Assembly: GCA_964439595.1 (NCBI GenBank)
Contig: CAYTOK010000012.1
Span: 11,365-75,364 of the forward strand
Length of the DNA stretch: 64,000 nt
Reading direction: 5' to 3'
Source: CAIJXB01 sp964439595
GTDB taxonomy: Bacteria; Chlamydiota; Chlamydiia; Chlamydiales; Rhabdochlamydiaceae
The notes under the pieces are model-generated. The model did no database searches. It saw only the letters and a program-made list of their open reading frames with translations, and was not told the DNA's origin. The translations under genes were made by a program, and so were the position numbers. This document shows positions 18,853 to 26,573 of this stretch, piece by piece (the first letter of the stretch is position 1; every line of letters starts with the position of its first letter).

Positions 18853-19647
18853 CTACTTTTTTTCAAGGCTTCCTATTTGCAATAGTATCGGAACAACAGT
18901 TTTTTTTAGCCAACTGAGTTCATGTCCCTCTAGACACTTTTTCTCGTTTTTGGTTGCGTCTATTAGTTCTATTTTTCTTGTGCGGCAAATTTCATCGTTC
19001 GGATCATATACTTCTAGCAGCTCACTTAACTTTTTCAATTTTTTGTTTCTGATTGGATCTTTAGCATATAATAAATTGCTTATCGTAAATTTTTTTTCAT
19101 TACTACCTGTATACGTTATATAACGAAAAGATAGAGGATGTTTTTCCCAAATATCTTTGTACTGGATTGCAAATTCATTTAAAACAAGCTCCTCAACTAC
19201 TTTGCCTATTTTCTTTTTCAAATCACCTATATTATCGATTTGCTCTTTGACCTTTGAAAGCATTTTTATTTTTGTGTCAGCGCCTTGAACTTTTTCAATT
19301 TTTTTGAGAAGACCGGTCACCTGTCCAATGTTCAAAGTTTGCAAAAGAGCATCAACTTGCCCTTCGCGTCCACTATAGTGAAAAAACAGAGATGAGATTT
19401 TCCCTCTAAAGCTCTTTTGCAAATCATTTGCTATTCTCTCCTCAATACAGTTTGCAACCTTTAAACGAATATCACCTCTTTCAATTTGAGATGGAGTTTT
19501 TTCAAGCTCTTCAAAAACCCTTTTTATTATAATAAAATCTTTCTCATTAAGACTCCCTCGAATAAGCCAAGAAAAAAAACCGGCATTTGAGTTTAGCTTG
19601 CCAAGAACATTTTCTAGATTTGAAACGTTACTTGTTACACTACTCAT
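18853..19647 (-). CDS. Hypothetical helical protein
   Basis: No family recognised. A 264-residue soluble protein, mostly charged and predicted helical by composition, with coiled-coil-like stretches (for example KKIEKVQGADTKIKMLSKVKE). No signal peptide or membrane segment. The ribosome site GAGGAGGTTATTATG is excellent, which supports it as a real gene. It ends WLKKTVVPILLQIGSLEKK. It is alone between dnaA and the kinase cluster, in a stretch that looks accessory; a role as cytoplasmic protein or secreted effector cannot be decided. Confidence 0.65.
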   Translation of the reverse strand: MSSVTSNVSNLENVLGKLNSNAGFFSWLIRGSLNEKDFIIIKRVFEELEKTPSQIERGDIRLKVANCIEERIANDLQKSFRGKISSLFFHYSGREGQVDALLQTLNIGQVTGLLKKIEKVQGADTKIKMLSKVKEQIDNIGDLKKKIGKVVEELVLNEFAIQYKDIWEKHPLSFRYITYTGSNEKKFTISNLLYAKDPIRNKKLKKLSELLEVYDPNDEICRTRKIELIDATKNEKKCLEGHELSWLKKTVVPILLQIGSLEKK

Positions 19648-20204
19648 AATAACCTCCTCTTAGCATTAAGTAGAAATATCACCTTTGTTAACTTTTCAAC
19701 CGAGAAGAGATGGATTGAGCCACCACTCCTCAAGTGAATTCTTTTGTCATTCTTTTATAATTCCATGTTTTAATTTTATATTCAATAAATTTAACTGCAT
19801 TTTATTATATCTATTATCTTTTTTATAATACATTTTCCATGGGTGATGCTTTGATGGGACCTTATTGCATAAATGCCTTTTAGCCGCTAGGATGCTCAGC
19901 CTATGCCCTCCTTCCAGTCTCACTCATTGGCTATCCGGCCTCTTTCCACTCCCCCCTGTGGAATCTCTAGCTTTGTCATTCACGGTTCCAATGAAGAGCG
20001 GATCTCGATAAAGGGATCTGCTTACTCCCCCTAAAAAAAATTTATCCATCTATAAAAAAAATTACACACACAAAACCCTAATATTAAACAAATAAACAAA
20101 AAGCAAACTATTCAACGTTAATAAAATCAAAATTATTAATATTGACACTAATATATTTATATTTAAACAATAAAGATATGTATAAATAACTATAGGAAGC
20201 AATT
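19648..20204. other. Intergenic stretch upstream of the kinase cluster
   Basis: About 560 bp without a convincing gene. The flanks are very AT-rich, while about 19850-20030 is distinctly richer in G and C, unlike other intergenic DNA here. That island begins with GGGACCTTATTGCATAAATGCC, which by eye resembles the ends of some IS5-like elements, so a decayed mobile element is possible. No intact frame or matching opposite end was found. The last 60 bp presumably hold the promoter of the first kinase gene. Confidence 0.4.
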
Positions 20205-22073
20205 ATGCAACCATCTCCAGGTCCATTAGACCCCACAAGCAAAGAACCATTTAATCCGGATTCCCTCAAAACACCACCTATTGGGAAGAGTCTAAAAGGG
20301 TTAAATCTCCATGAAAGGGTCCCACCTGTCGGCAAAAAGACGGCTGCTCTAGGAGGTAGAGTACAACACCCACCTCTTCACGGATCTTCTATTTCTAAAA
20401 AAATCCCAGTAGATCAGGGACTACCACCGCCGCTAAGTTCCCCTCCCCCCCCTCCTCCTCCTCCACGAGGTTTAGGATTAAAACTCCCAAGAACTCCAAA
20501 AGAGCTTCCAGTAAATTTCAGTGCCTTTTCTCCCTCCCCTCTAAAGGCTCCATATCAAAAATCACTTGCACGCATACCTAGCTCCTCCCCAGAATTCCCG
20601 CTAAGTTCTCAGAGTCCAAGCCCTAAAAAATCCTCAGGGATTGATGATTCGAGTCCGGCTTCTATTATAGCTGGCGCTAAAACACCAGAATCTACAGACA
20701 TGACAGCCGATGTAATAACTGCCGTAAACAATGTAATTGAAGCTTTAGGGTTACCAGATAGCTTACGTCAAGTAGTAGAAGAGTCTATTACGTTCGTTAA
20801 ATTACATAAAGAAACCTGGAAAGAGCTAGGGCAAGACGCTACACTTATCTTAGAAACTGGCGTAAGAATTGATTACAATGTAAATTTTAACTCAGTAACT
20901 CTTACCATTGAAGGATATGAAGTCGATTTTGATTCTTTAATCCTTCCTAAAAACAGCCCTCTTGCTGATAGAAAATTTCATGAAGATCATCTTTTTATTA
21001 TTAAAAACCAGGTAAGGTATGTCAACGAAGCTAGACAAAGAGAGGCTGAAAGAAAAGAACAACGCAAACTTGCTCTTCCAATACAAGTAATCTATATTAA
21101 TACAAAAGAGAATATAGGAACGGAAGACTCACCTCGCTATTTACAAAGAGCGCTTATGTTCACATCTGATAACCAAGTACTCATGCATTTAAACAAAAAA
21201 CCTATCCCCAAAATAGGCGTAGGGGGATTTAAAAAAGTATCTCTAGCTATAAATATAAAAACTGGAGAAGAATTCGGCTCTGCTAGCATCCCCTTAACAG
21301 GCCTAAGCCATCGATACGCCGCAAGGCAAGAACTTCTATGGGGTACCCACCCTGTTGTTCAATCACATCCCGACTGCCTTCAGCTAAATTCTTTTATAGC
21401 ATACGATTCTAGAAAACTCTCTAAAAGTGGGGAACCTATTCAAAAAGTTCGTATTTTATATCCGCGTTTACAAGGAGAAGAGCTATTCACAATTTTAAAA
21501 GACAAAAGAAAATTAACTAAGGAAGAAAGAATCTTTATCATAAAAAAACTAGCAGAAATCACACATCATTTTCATAAAAATGGTGTAGCACTTAAAGATC
21601 TTAAAACTGAGAATTTTTTCATTGGAAGAGATGAGGAAGGAAACATAAAAGTAACAGCTTTTGATTTCGGCCTATTACAAAACTTTGAGGAAGAAACCAC
21701 CCAAGGGGGGACTCTAGATTACAAAGCTCCCGAATATAGAGAGCTAGATAGCAAATTTACAAGCTCAAGAACCCCCCCCCTATCAAATGAAGAAAAAAAC
21801 GAAAAAATAAAATTAATCGACAAAGCAAAAGGAGATGTTTGGGCTCTTGGAATGATGCTATGCGAAGTAATAGGAGAACCCTGGGCAAGCATTAGGTACT
21901 TGCACCCCATTTTAAAGGCAACTAATGACCTTAAAGCTGATATTACAGGACTACCGGCTACCCTCCCGCTTGATGCAACTCCTCTTGAATCTCTTGTATG
22001 GAAAATGCTACAAATAAATCCCACAGATAGACCTTCTATGGATGAAGTGGTAAAAGCCCTAGAATCAATCTGA
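20205..22073 (+). CDS. Eukaryote-like Ser/Thr protein kinase with relocated lysine, copy 1
   Basis: Probable protein kinase of 622 residues. Residues 1-165 are disordered and Pro/Ser-rich, including a run of eight prolines. About 165-335 is a domain shared by all three tandem copies (FHEDHLFIIKNQV). The kinase fold starts near 338 with GVGGFKKVSLAI. The beta3 motif normally VAxK reads SASIPL, without lysine. Catalytic residues follow: ALKDLKTENFF near 462, DFG near 487, YKAPEYRE, GDVWALGMMLCE and a closing RPS. A candidate alpha-C Glu is in RQELLWG. The Lys in beta2 could substitute, as in WNK kinases. No signal peptide. AGGAAG precedes the ATG. The neighbouring Slc1-like chaperone suggests type III export, which is inference. 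Confidence 0.8.
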   Translation: MQPSPGPLDPTSKEPFNPDSLKTPPIGKSLKGLNLHERVPPVGKKTAALGGRVQHPPLHGSSISKKIPVDQGLPPPLSSPPPPPPPPRGLGLKLPRTPKELPVNFSAFSPSPLKAPYQKSLARIPSSSPEFPLSSQSPSPKKSSGIDDSSPASIIAGAKTPESTDMTADVITAVNNVIEALGLPDSLRQVVEESITFVKLHKETWKELGQDATLILETGVRIDYNVNFNSVTLTIEGYEVDFDSLILPKNSPLADRKFHEDHLFIIKNQVRYVNEARQREAERKEQRKLALPIQVIYINTKENIGTEDSPRYLQRALMFTSDNQVLMHLNKKPIPKIGVGGFKKVSLAINIKTGEEFGSASIPLTGLSHRYAARQELLWGTHPVVQSHPDCLQLNSFIAYDSRKLSKSGEPIQKVRILYPRLQGEELFTILKDKRKLTKEERIFIIKKLAEITHHFHKNGVALKDLKTENFFIGRDEEGNIKVTAFDFGLLQNFEEETTQGGTLDYKAPEYRELDSKFTSSRTPPLSNEEKNEKIKLIDKAKGDVWALGMMLCEVIGEPWASIRYLHPILKATNDLKADITGLPATLPLDATPLESLVWKMLQINPTDRPSMDEVVKALESI

Positions 22074-22116
22074 GAAAAAATACTATTTGCAATAAAAACC
22101 TAGCAGAAGATGTATT

Positions 22117-24036
22117 ATGACTATAAAATCTATCAGCCCCGACCCATTTGGCCCCCCAAAAAAAGAGCCGAAAAAAGACCTAAAAACAGCGCAGGGCTCA
22201 GTAGATATATCTCAGCACCTTAAGCCTTTTCAAGATTGGGAAACTCCCAGCTCTAAAAAACAAAAAAAATATGAAGCTCTACCCATCTATACCTCCTCCT
22301 TACCAAGTAATGAAAACCTCAATCTGACAGTCCGACAAAAAAAACAGATTAAACAAGTTCAATTAGCTCTAGAAGCCGCTTCTTTACACGCAGAATCACA
22401 CTCTTCATTAAAAGCCGAAGTGAGCGTCCCGTCCCCTATAGAAGAAATTCCTGCTATTAGAGAAGAAAAAGGGATTAATGAAAAAAAAGATACTCCTATA
22501 AGTGAGATACCTCCTTTAACGGCTAAACAAAGAAAACAATTACAAAAAGCTCAATTAGCTCAAGAAGCCGCTTCCCTCCGAGAAGGTTTTTCCTCTACCT
22601 CTACGGATCTTCGAGCCGCCCAAGATAATTCCGAATTAGCAGGCGAATGGCAACTAGTAACTCGCAAAAAAGAGCCTGGCTTAAAGATAGATCCACTAGA
22701 AACACCCCTGAGTAACCTAATAGAAGCACTAGAGCTATCGACAGAAAGAGGGACTCTCTATGAAGCCCTTGCCTATGCCACACAAAATAAAGAAAGGTGG
22801 GAATTAGAAAACCAAAATCAAGAAACGACCCTTCGATCAGGAATTACAGTTACTTATAACAAAGAGCTCAATTCAATAACCGTTACTATAGATGGTAATT
22901 CGATAGACCTCGCTTCTTTGTCTATGAGTAATCCACCCGATAGCGGACTTTCAGATGAAGAATTTCATCAAGATCACCTTTTTATCATTAAAAATCAGGT
23001 GGTGCTTGTCCAAAAAGCACAAGAAAAACGAGCTCGGGCTCTTCAAAACAAGAAAACGCCAATAGATATTTATTATTCAACAAAAGACCGGATAAGCACC
23101 ACTAATCCTAACTTACGTCTAAAAAGAGCCCTCATGTTTACTGCAAATAACAGAGTAATCATGCATTTAAATAAAAGAGCTTTAAAGAAACACCTAGGAT
23201 CTGGAGGATTTAAAAGACTTTCCCTTGCGATAGAGTTAACAACAGGAAAGAGGTTTGCTTCTGCCAGCATGCCTTTATTAAAAGAGTCTCAAATAAAGGC
23301 CTTTTCTAAAGAAGTCAAGTTTGGTGAAAGATTTAAAGGTAGACCTCATTTTGTACAAATGTATGACGTTGTTAAGTACAAGAGCAGTAAAAGAAATACC
23401 CCCAAAGCGAGGATCCTCTACGAATGCTTAGAAGGAAATGATCTTGTGGATATCTTGACATTACCAAAGGACAAACAACCGACCCAAGAAGAGAGACTTT
23501 CAATCCTCAAACAACTAGTAACTATCATATGTGATTTACATAGGGAATCTATCGCTTTGAAAGACCTTAAATTAGATAATATTTTTCTCACAAGAGACGA
23601 ATATGGTGCTGTTAACATTGTCATGATTGACTTTGGGTTGCTTCAAAATATAGAGGAAGAAAACGACAAAATGTCAGGATCTTTAGTGTATTTAGCTCCA
23701 GAATATAGACGGCATATAACGAGTCTTCATCAAACAATACCCCCCCAATACCAATTAGGAGAATTTGATAGAAGACAAGGCGATGTTTGGGCTCTTGGAC
23801 TTCTGTTTTGTTTATTATTAGAGCCCAAAGATCTCTGGCAAAAGGAAATTTATGAAGCTTTGATCGAACATCAAACTTCTATAGAGGGGGAGTTTACCCC
23901 TATTTCTAGACCTCCCCTCGACAATACATTAAATTCTTTAATTTATAGCATGTTACATCCAGATCCAAAGCAAAGAGTCACCATGGAAACTGTCGATGAG
24001 TTTTTTAACCCACAAAGGCACAACCACCAAATATAA
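22117..24036 (+). CDS. Eukaryote-like Ser/Thr protein kinase with relocated lysine, copy 2
   Basis: Paralogue of the upstream gene, 639 residues, 43 bp after it. The N-terminal 185 residues are disordered and contain two copies of a short helical repeat, LTVRQKKQIKQVQLALEAAS and LTAKQRKQLQKAQLAQEAAS (about residues 69-88 and 130-149). The shared pre-kinase domain ends FHQDHLFIIKNQV. The glycine loop is GSGGFKRLSLAI near 360; the beta3 motif reads ASASMPL with no Lys. The alpha-C Glu is in SKEVKFG, the catalytic loop is ALKDLKLDNIF near 480, DFG near 504, and YLAPEYRR follows. It appears catalytically complete if the beta2 Lys replaces the usual one. Function and target unknown. Confidence 0.8.
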   Translation: MTIKSISPDPFGPPKKEPKKDLKTAQGSVDISQHLKPFQDWETPSSKKQKKYEALPIYTSSLPSNENLNLTVRQKKQIKQVQLALEAASLHAESHSSLKAEVSVPSPIEEIPAIREEKGINEKKDTPISEIPPLTAKQRKQLQKAQLAQEAASLREGFSSTSTDLRAAQDNSELAGEWQLVTRKKEPGLKIDPLETPLSNLIEALELSTERGTLYEALAYATQNKERWELENQNQETTLRSGITVTYNKELNSITVTIDGNSIDLASLSMSNPPDSGLSDEEFHQDHLFIIKNQVVLVQKAQEKRARALQNKKTPIDIYYSTKDRISTTNPNLRLKRALMFTANNRVIMHLNKRALKKHLGSGGFKRLSLAIELTTGKRFASASMPLLKESQIKAFSKEVKFGERFKGRPHFVQMYDVVKYKSSKRNTPKARILYECLEGNDLVDILTLPKDKQPTQEERLSILKQLVTIICDLHRESIALKDLKLDNIFLTRDEYGAVNIVMIDFGLLQNIEEENDKMSGSLVYLAPEYRRHITSLHQTIPPQYQLGEFDRRQGDVWALGLLFCLLLEPKDLWQKEIYEALIEHQTSIEGEFTPISRPPLDNTLNSLIYSMLHPDPKQRVTMETVDEFFNPQRHNHQI

Positions 24037-24101
24037 TAATAGAGCAAAATATTATTATTGAAATTAATTCAAAAACGCAATATAATAAATACATATTTAA
24101 T

Positions 24102-25643
24102 ATGAGGTGCTTTTTGATAGAATCCACACAAATTAACAGTCGCTCCAAAACACCCCCTTGGGAAGAAGAAGGTAAAACAGATTCCCCCTCTTCACTAGGA
24201 TCCCCTACGGAGGTCATAAACAAGATAAACGACCTTTCTTCTCAAGCTTCGCCGCTGGGACTAGATCACCTAATTACCCCCCTCTTCACAGAAGCCGAAA
24301 TAGATTCACTAGTAAGGGCAAGAGATAATCTACAAACAGCCTTAGGCCTACCAGATTCCTTAAAAGACACCCTTTACGAATCCCTTTGTCTAGTTTTTCA
24401 AAACTGGTCAATGTGGGGCACCATACCCGATGGCGTCAAAACTACCTATAAAGAAGTAGACATTGAATACTGCCAAAGTTTAAACGCAGTAACACTAAGC
24501 ATCTATGGACAGAAGGTAGACGTAGAGTCTTTGTTTATTCAAAACCCCTATGAGGCTCTTCTTTCAGACCAAGAATTCAAACAAGAACATCGATTCATTA
24601 TCCAAAATAAAGTAAGACTTACAAAAGAAAATCGCGAGTATAAAAAAATTGCTGAAGAGGAGGGTTTCATAGAAAATGAGATTTACTGTTCCTCTAGGTT
24701 CAATGCAGCAACAGAACCAAGACACTATCCCAAAAGAACACTCATTTTCACTGCTAATCGCACTTACATGCTTTTTAATAAAAAATTATTAGGTCAACAC
24801 ATCGAAAAGGGGGGCTTTAAATCAGTATCTCTAGCTGTAGAGCTAGAAACAGGTCTGCCAGTTGTTTCTGCCAGTATGACTTTAACAGGAAGAAATAAAG
24901 GAAACACCGAAGTAAATAAAAAAAATTTTTTTAATGAAGTGGTCTTCGGAAAGCTTTTTAAGGGTCATAGGGACTACGTACAAATGCTAGGTGTTGTGGA
25001 ATACCATTCTCCCAAAAGAGGAACAGATAAAGCTCGCATTCTTTATGAACTTTTAGAAGGGCAGGACTTATACAAAACTATATTCTTTCCAAAAATTCCT
25101 TTATCTACCCCTGAAAGACACTTCATAGCCAAAGAATTACTACGAATTATAAGTGATCTACACGAAAGAGATATTGCTCACTGTGATATTAAAATAGACA
25201 ATTTCTTTATTACAAGAAATCAAGAGTGGCTTCTAGAGCAAGTAAAAGTCATAGATTTAGGCTCTTTTACCTTTGAAGAAGAAGATCCTTTCCATCTTCC
25301 CGGAACACCTGATTATCGGGCCCCTGAATATAGAAGGCTAACACCTAGGTATGGAGCAACAGCACCTCCTGGGCCTGAAATGCTTCAACCTATCAATAGA
25401 AAAAAAGCAGACGTTTGGTCTTTGGGATTAACTATTTGTCAAATTATAGGAAGACCCTTAGATAAGTTTATAAACCCTATCTATGCGGCAAACAAAGAAA
25501 AAAGTGCTGATATTGTAGGGCTTCCTGAAGAATCTCCCCCATTAGGAACAATCGAATATCTTGTGTGGAGAATGTTACAAAAAAATCCGGAAGAAAGAAT
25601 CAGTATGTTGGAAGCAAATGAAATGATACAAACGATATTATAA
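24102..25643 (+). CDS. Eukaryote-like Ser/Thr protein kinase with relocated lysine, copy 3
   Basis: Third paralogue, 513 residues, with a shorter N-terminal tail (about 60 residues) before the shared pre-kinase domain (FKQEHRFIIQNKV). The loop is EKGGFKSVSLAV near 235; beta3 reads VSASMTL without Lys; the alpha-C Glu is in FNEVVFG. The catalytic loop is HCDIKIDNFF near 360, closest of the three to canonical HRDxKxxN. DFG is DLG near 385, and YRAPEYRR follows. The start is uncertain: ATG at 24102 lacks a ribosome site, whereas a TTG at 24114 has GAGGTG 4 bp upstream. A hairpin terminator follows the stop. Confidence 0.78.
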   Translation: MRCFLIESTQINSRSKTPPWEEEGKTDSPSSLGSPTEVINKINDLSSQASPLGLDHLITPLFTEAEIDSLVRARDNLQTALGLPDSLKDTLYESLCLVFQNWSMWGTIPDGVKTTYKEVDIEYCQSLNAVTLSIYGQKVDVESLFIQNPYEALLSDQEFKQEHRFIIQNKVRLTKENREYKKIAEEEGFIENEIYCSSRFNAATEPRHYPKRTLIFTANRTYMLFNKKLLGQHIEKGGFKSVSLAVELETGLPVVSASMTLTGRNKGNTEVNKKNFFNEVVFGKLFKGHRDYVQMLGVVEYHSPKRGTDKARILYELLEGQDLYKTIFFPKIPLSTPERHFIAKELLRIISDLHERDIAHCDIKIDNFFITRNQEWLLEQVKVIDLGSFTFEEEDPFHLPGTPDYRAPEYRRLTPRYGATAPPGPEMLQPINRKKADVWSLGLTICQIIGRPLDKFINPIYAANKEKSADIVGLPEESPPLGTIEYLVWRMLQKNPEERISMLEANEMIQTIL

Positions 25644-25677
25644 AAAGCCTCAAGAGAATTCTTAAGGCCTTTTTTAT
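25644..25677. terminator. Bidirectional hairpin terminator between kinase 3 and slc1
   Basis: AAAAAGCCTCAAGA pairs with TTCTTAAGGCCTTTTT, with one bulge and one mismatch, flanked by A-runs and T-runs on both sides. It lies in the 42-bp gap between two convergent genes, so it can end transcription from both. Confidence 0.7.
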
Positions 25678-25685
25678 CTAAATTA

Positions 25686-26231
25686 TTATATCTTTAAGAA
25701 ACGATCTCCCCCAGGGCCAGAGCTACCTGGACGTGGTGCGTTTCCACCAGGCATGGATCCACCGGGAGGTTGAGCTACTGCTGGTCTAGTTGATTCTTTA
25801 AAGACAGGCTCTCTTCCTTCTATGACGCTCTTAGCCTTCTCTCTCCACTTTTCAACAGACTCGACAAATAAAGGAGCAAATCTTCTAAGAGAAGAAGAAT
25901 CAGCACTAATACCCATCTCTAAAACACAGTGCATCAAAATAAGCTCTTCCGCTACAGCAACACCTACGCCGCCACCAGCCATCTGTCCACCTAACATGGA
26001 CCCTTCAAGCAACGACTCATAAAGACGAAGGCGAACTTTATCATCTTTAGGTAAACCATCTAATATCGGTGAATATAGATAAAGCCTGTCAGAATTTGGC
26101 TCATAAGTCAGGTGTAAGGAAAAGGTATTATCAATACCTAAAATACACGTATAATTCTCATCAAACACAAGCTCTAAGTTTAACTCTTTGGCAAATTCTT
26201 TAAGATTAGCCTTTGCATTTTCCAACGTCAT
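25686..26231 (-). CDS. slc1: Type III secretion chaperone, Slc1-like (CesT family)
   Basis: Class I type III secretion chaperone that binds effector N-termini and delivers them to the secretion ATPase. The 181 residues closely resemble chlamydial Slc1 (CT043) as I recall it: NTFSLHLTYEPNSDRLYLYS, the block LLEGSMLGGQMAGGGVGVAV, and ELILMHCVLEM, followed by a Pro/Gly-rich tail after residue 150. The ribosome site GAGGAGAA precedes the ATG. The gene is divergent from glgX; in C. trachomatis CT042 is glgX and CT043 is slc1, so the neighbourhood is conserved. The Pro/Gly tail has an extra segment at the C-terminus. Slc1 clients in Chlamydia include early effectors such as Tarp; clients here are unknown, the kinases being candidates. 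Confidence 0.9.
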   Translation of the reverse strand: MTLENAKANLKEFAKELNLELVFDENYTCILGIDNTFSLHLTYEPNSDRLYLYSPILDGLPKDDKVRLRLYESLLEGSMLGGQMAGGGVGVAVAEELILMHCVLEMGISADSSSLRRFAPLFVESVEKWREKAKSVIEGREPVFKESTRPAVAQPPGGSMPGGNAPRPGSSGPGGDRFLKI

Positions 26232-26573
26232 GGGTTCTTCTCCTCTTAAATTTTCTTAAGTATTGCAATTTCTTCAATGGCGGCTTGCAAACAAAACAGG
26301 GCTTTGTTGCAAACAGTATTTCCAATATGGAAAAAAAATAGCAACAAAAATTACAAGAAAGCAGTATAAACCGATTCTTATACCTAGCTCTACCCCTCTC
26401 GGCTACCTTCTCAACTTCAATATACGCAAAAAAACAATTAAGAACTAATAAAAAAAACTAACACCATCCCATTCTATTTACCTAATCACTTAACATTCAA
26501 TATGTAAAAACAAAAGATTGTATAATATTTTTTTACTCTGTATTTTGAAAATTCTTAAAAAGAGGAAGTCTTC
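26232..26573. promoter_or_regulatory. Divergent regulatory region between slc1 and glgX, with two hairpins
   Basis: About 340 bp. A hairpin at 26285-26312 pairs TTGCAAACAAA with TTTGTTGCAA (one bulge), and TTTCCA/TGGAAA around ATA forms a second dyad at about 26319-26333. The first also looks like the end of an IS5/IS6-type element (GGGCTTTGTTGCAAAC), so a mobile-element relic is an alternative to a regulatory structure. Nearer glgX, TATAAT at 26521-26526 could be a -10 box, without a good -35. Short frames inside are not convincing genes. Confidence 0.4.

Noticed and set aside
18694..20204. Replication origin near dnaA
   Set aside because: No cluster of TTATNCACA-type boxes or AT-rich 13-mers was seen; chlamydial dnaA genes are often not at the origin.
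26263..26448. 61-codon plus-strand frame between slc1 and glgX
   Set aside because: It spans the hairpins, lacks a ribosome site and has no similarity to known proteins.
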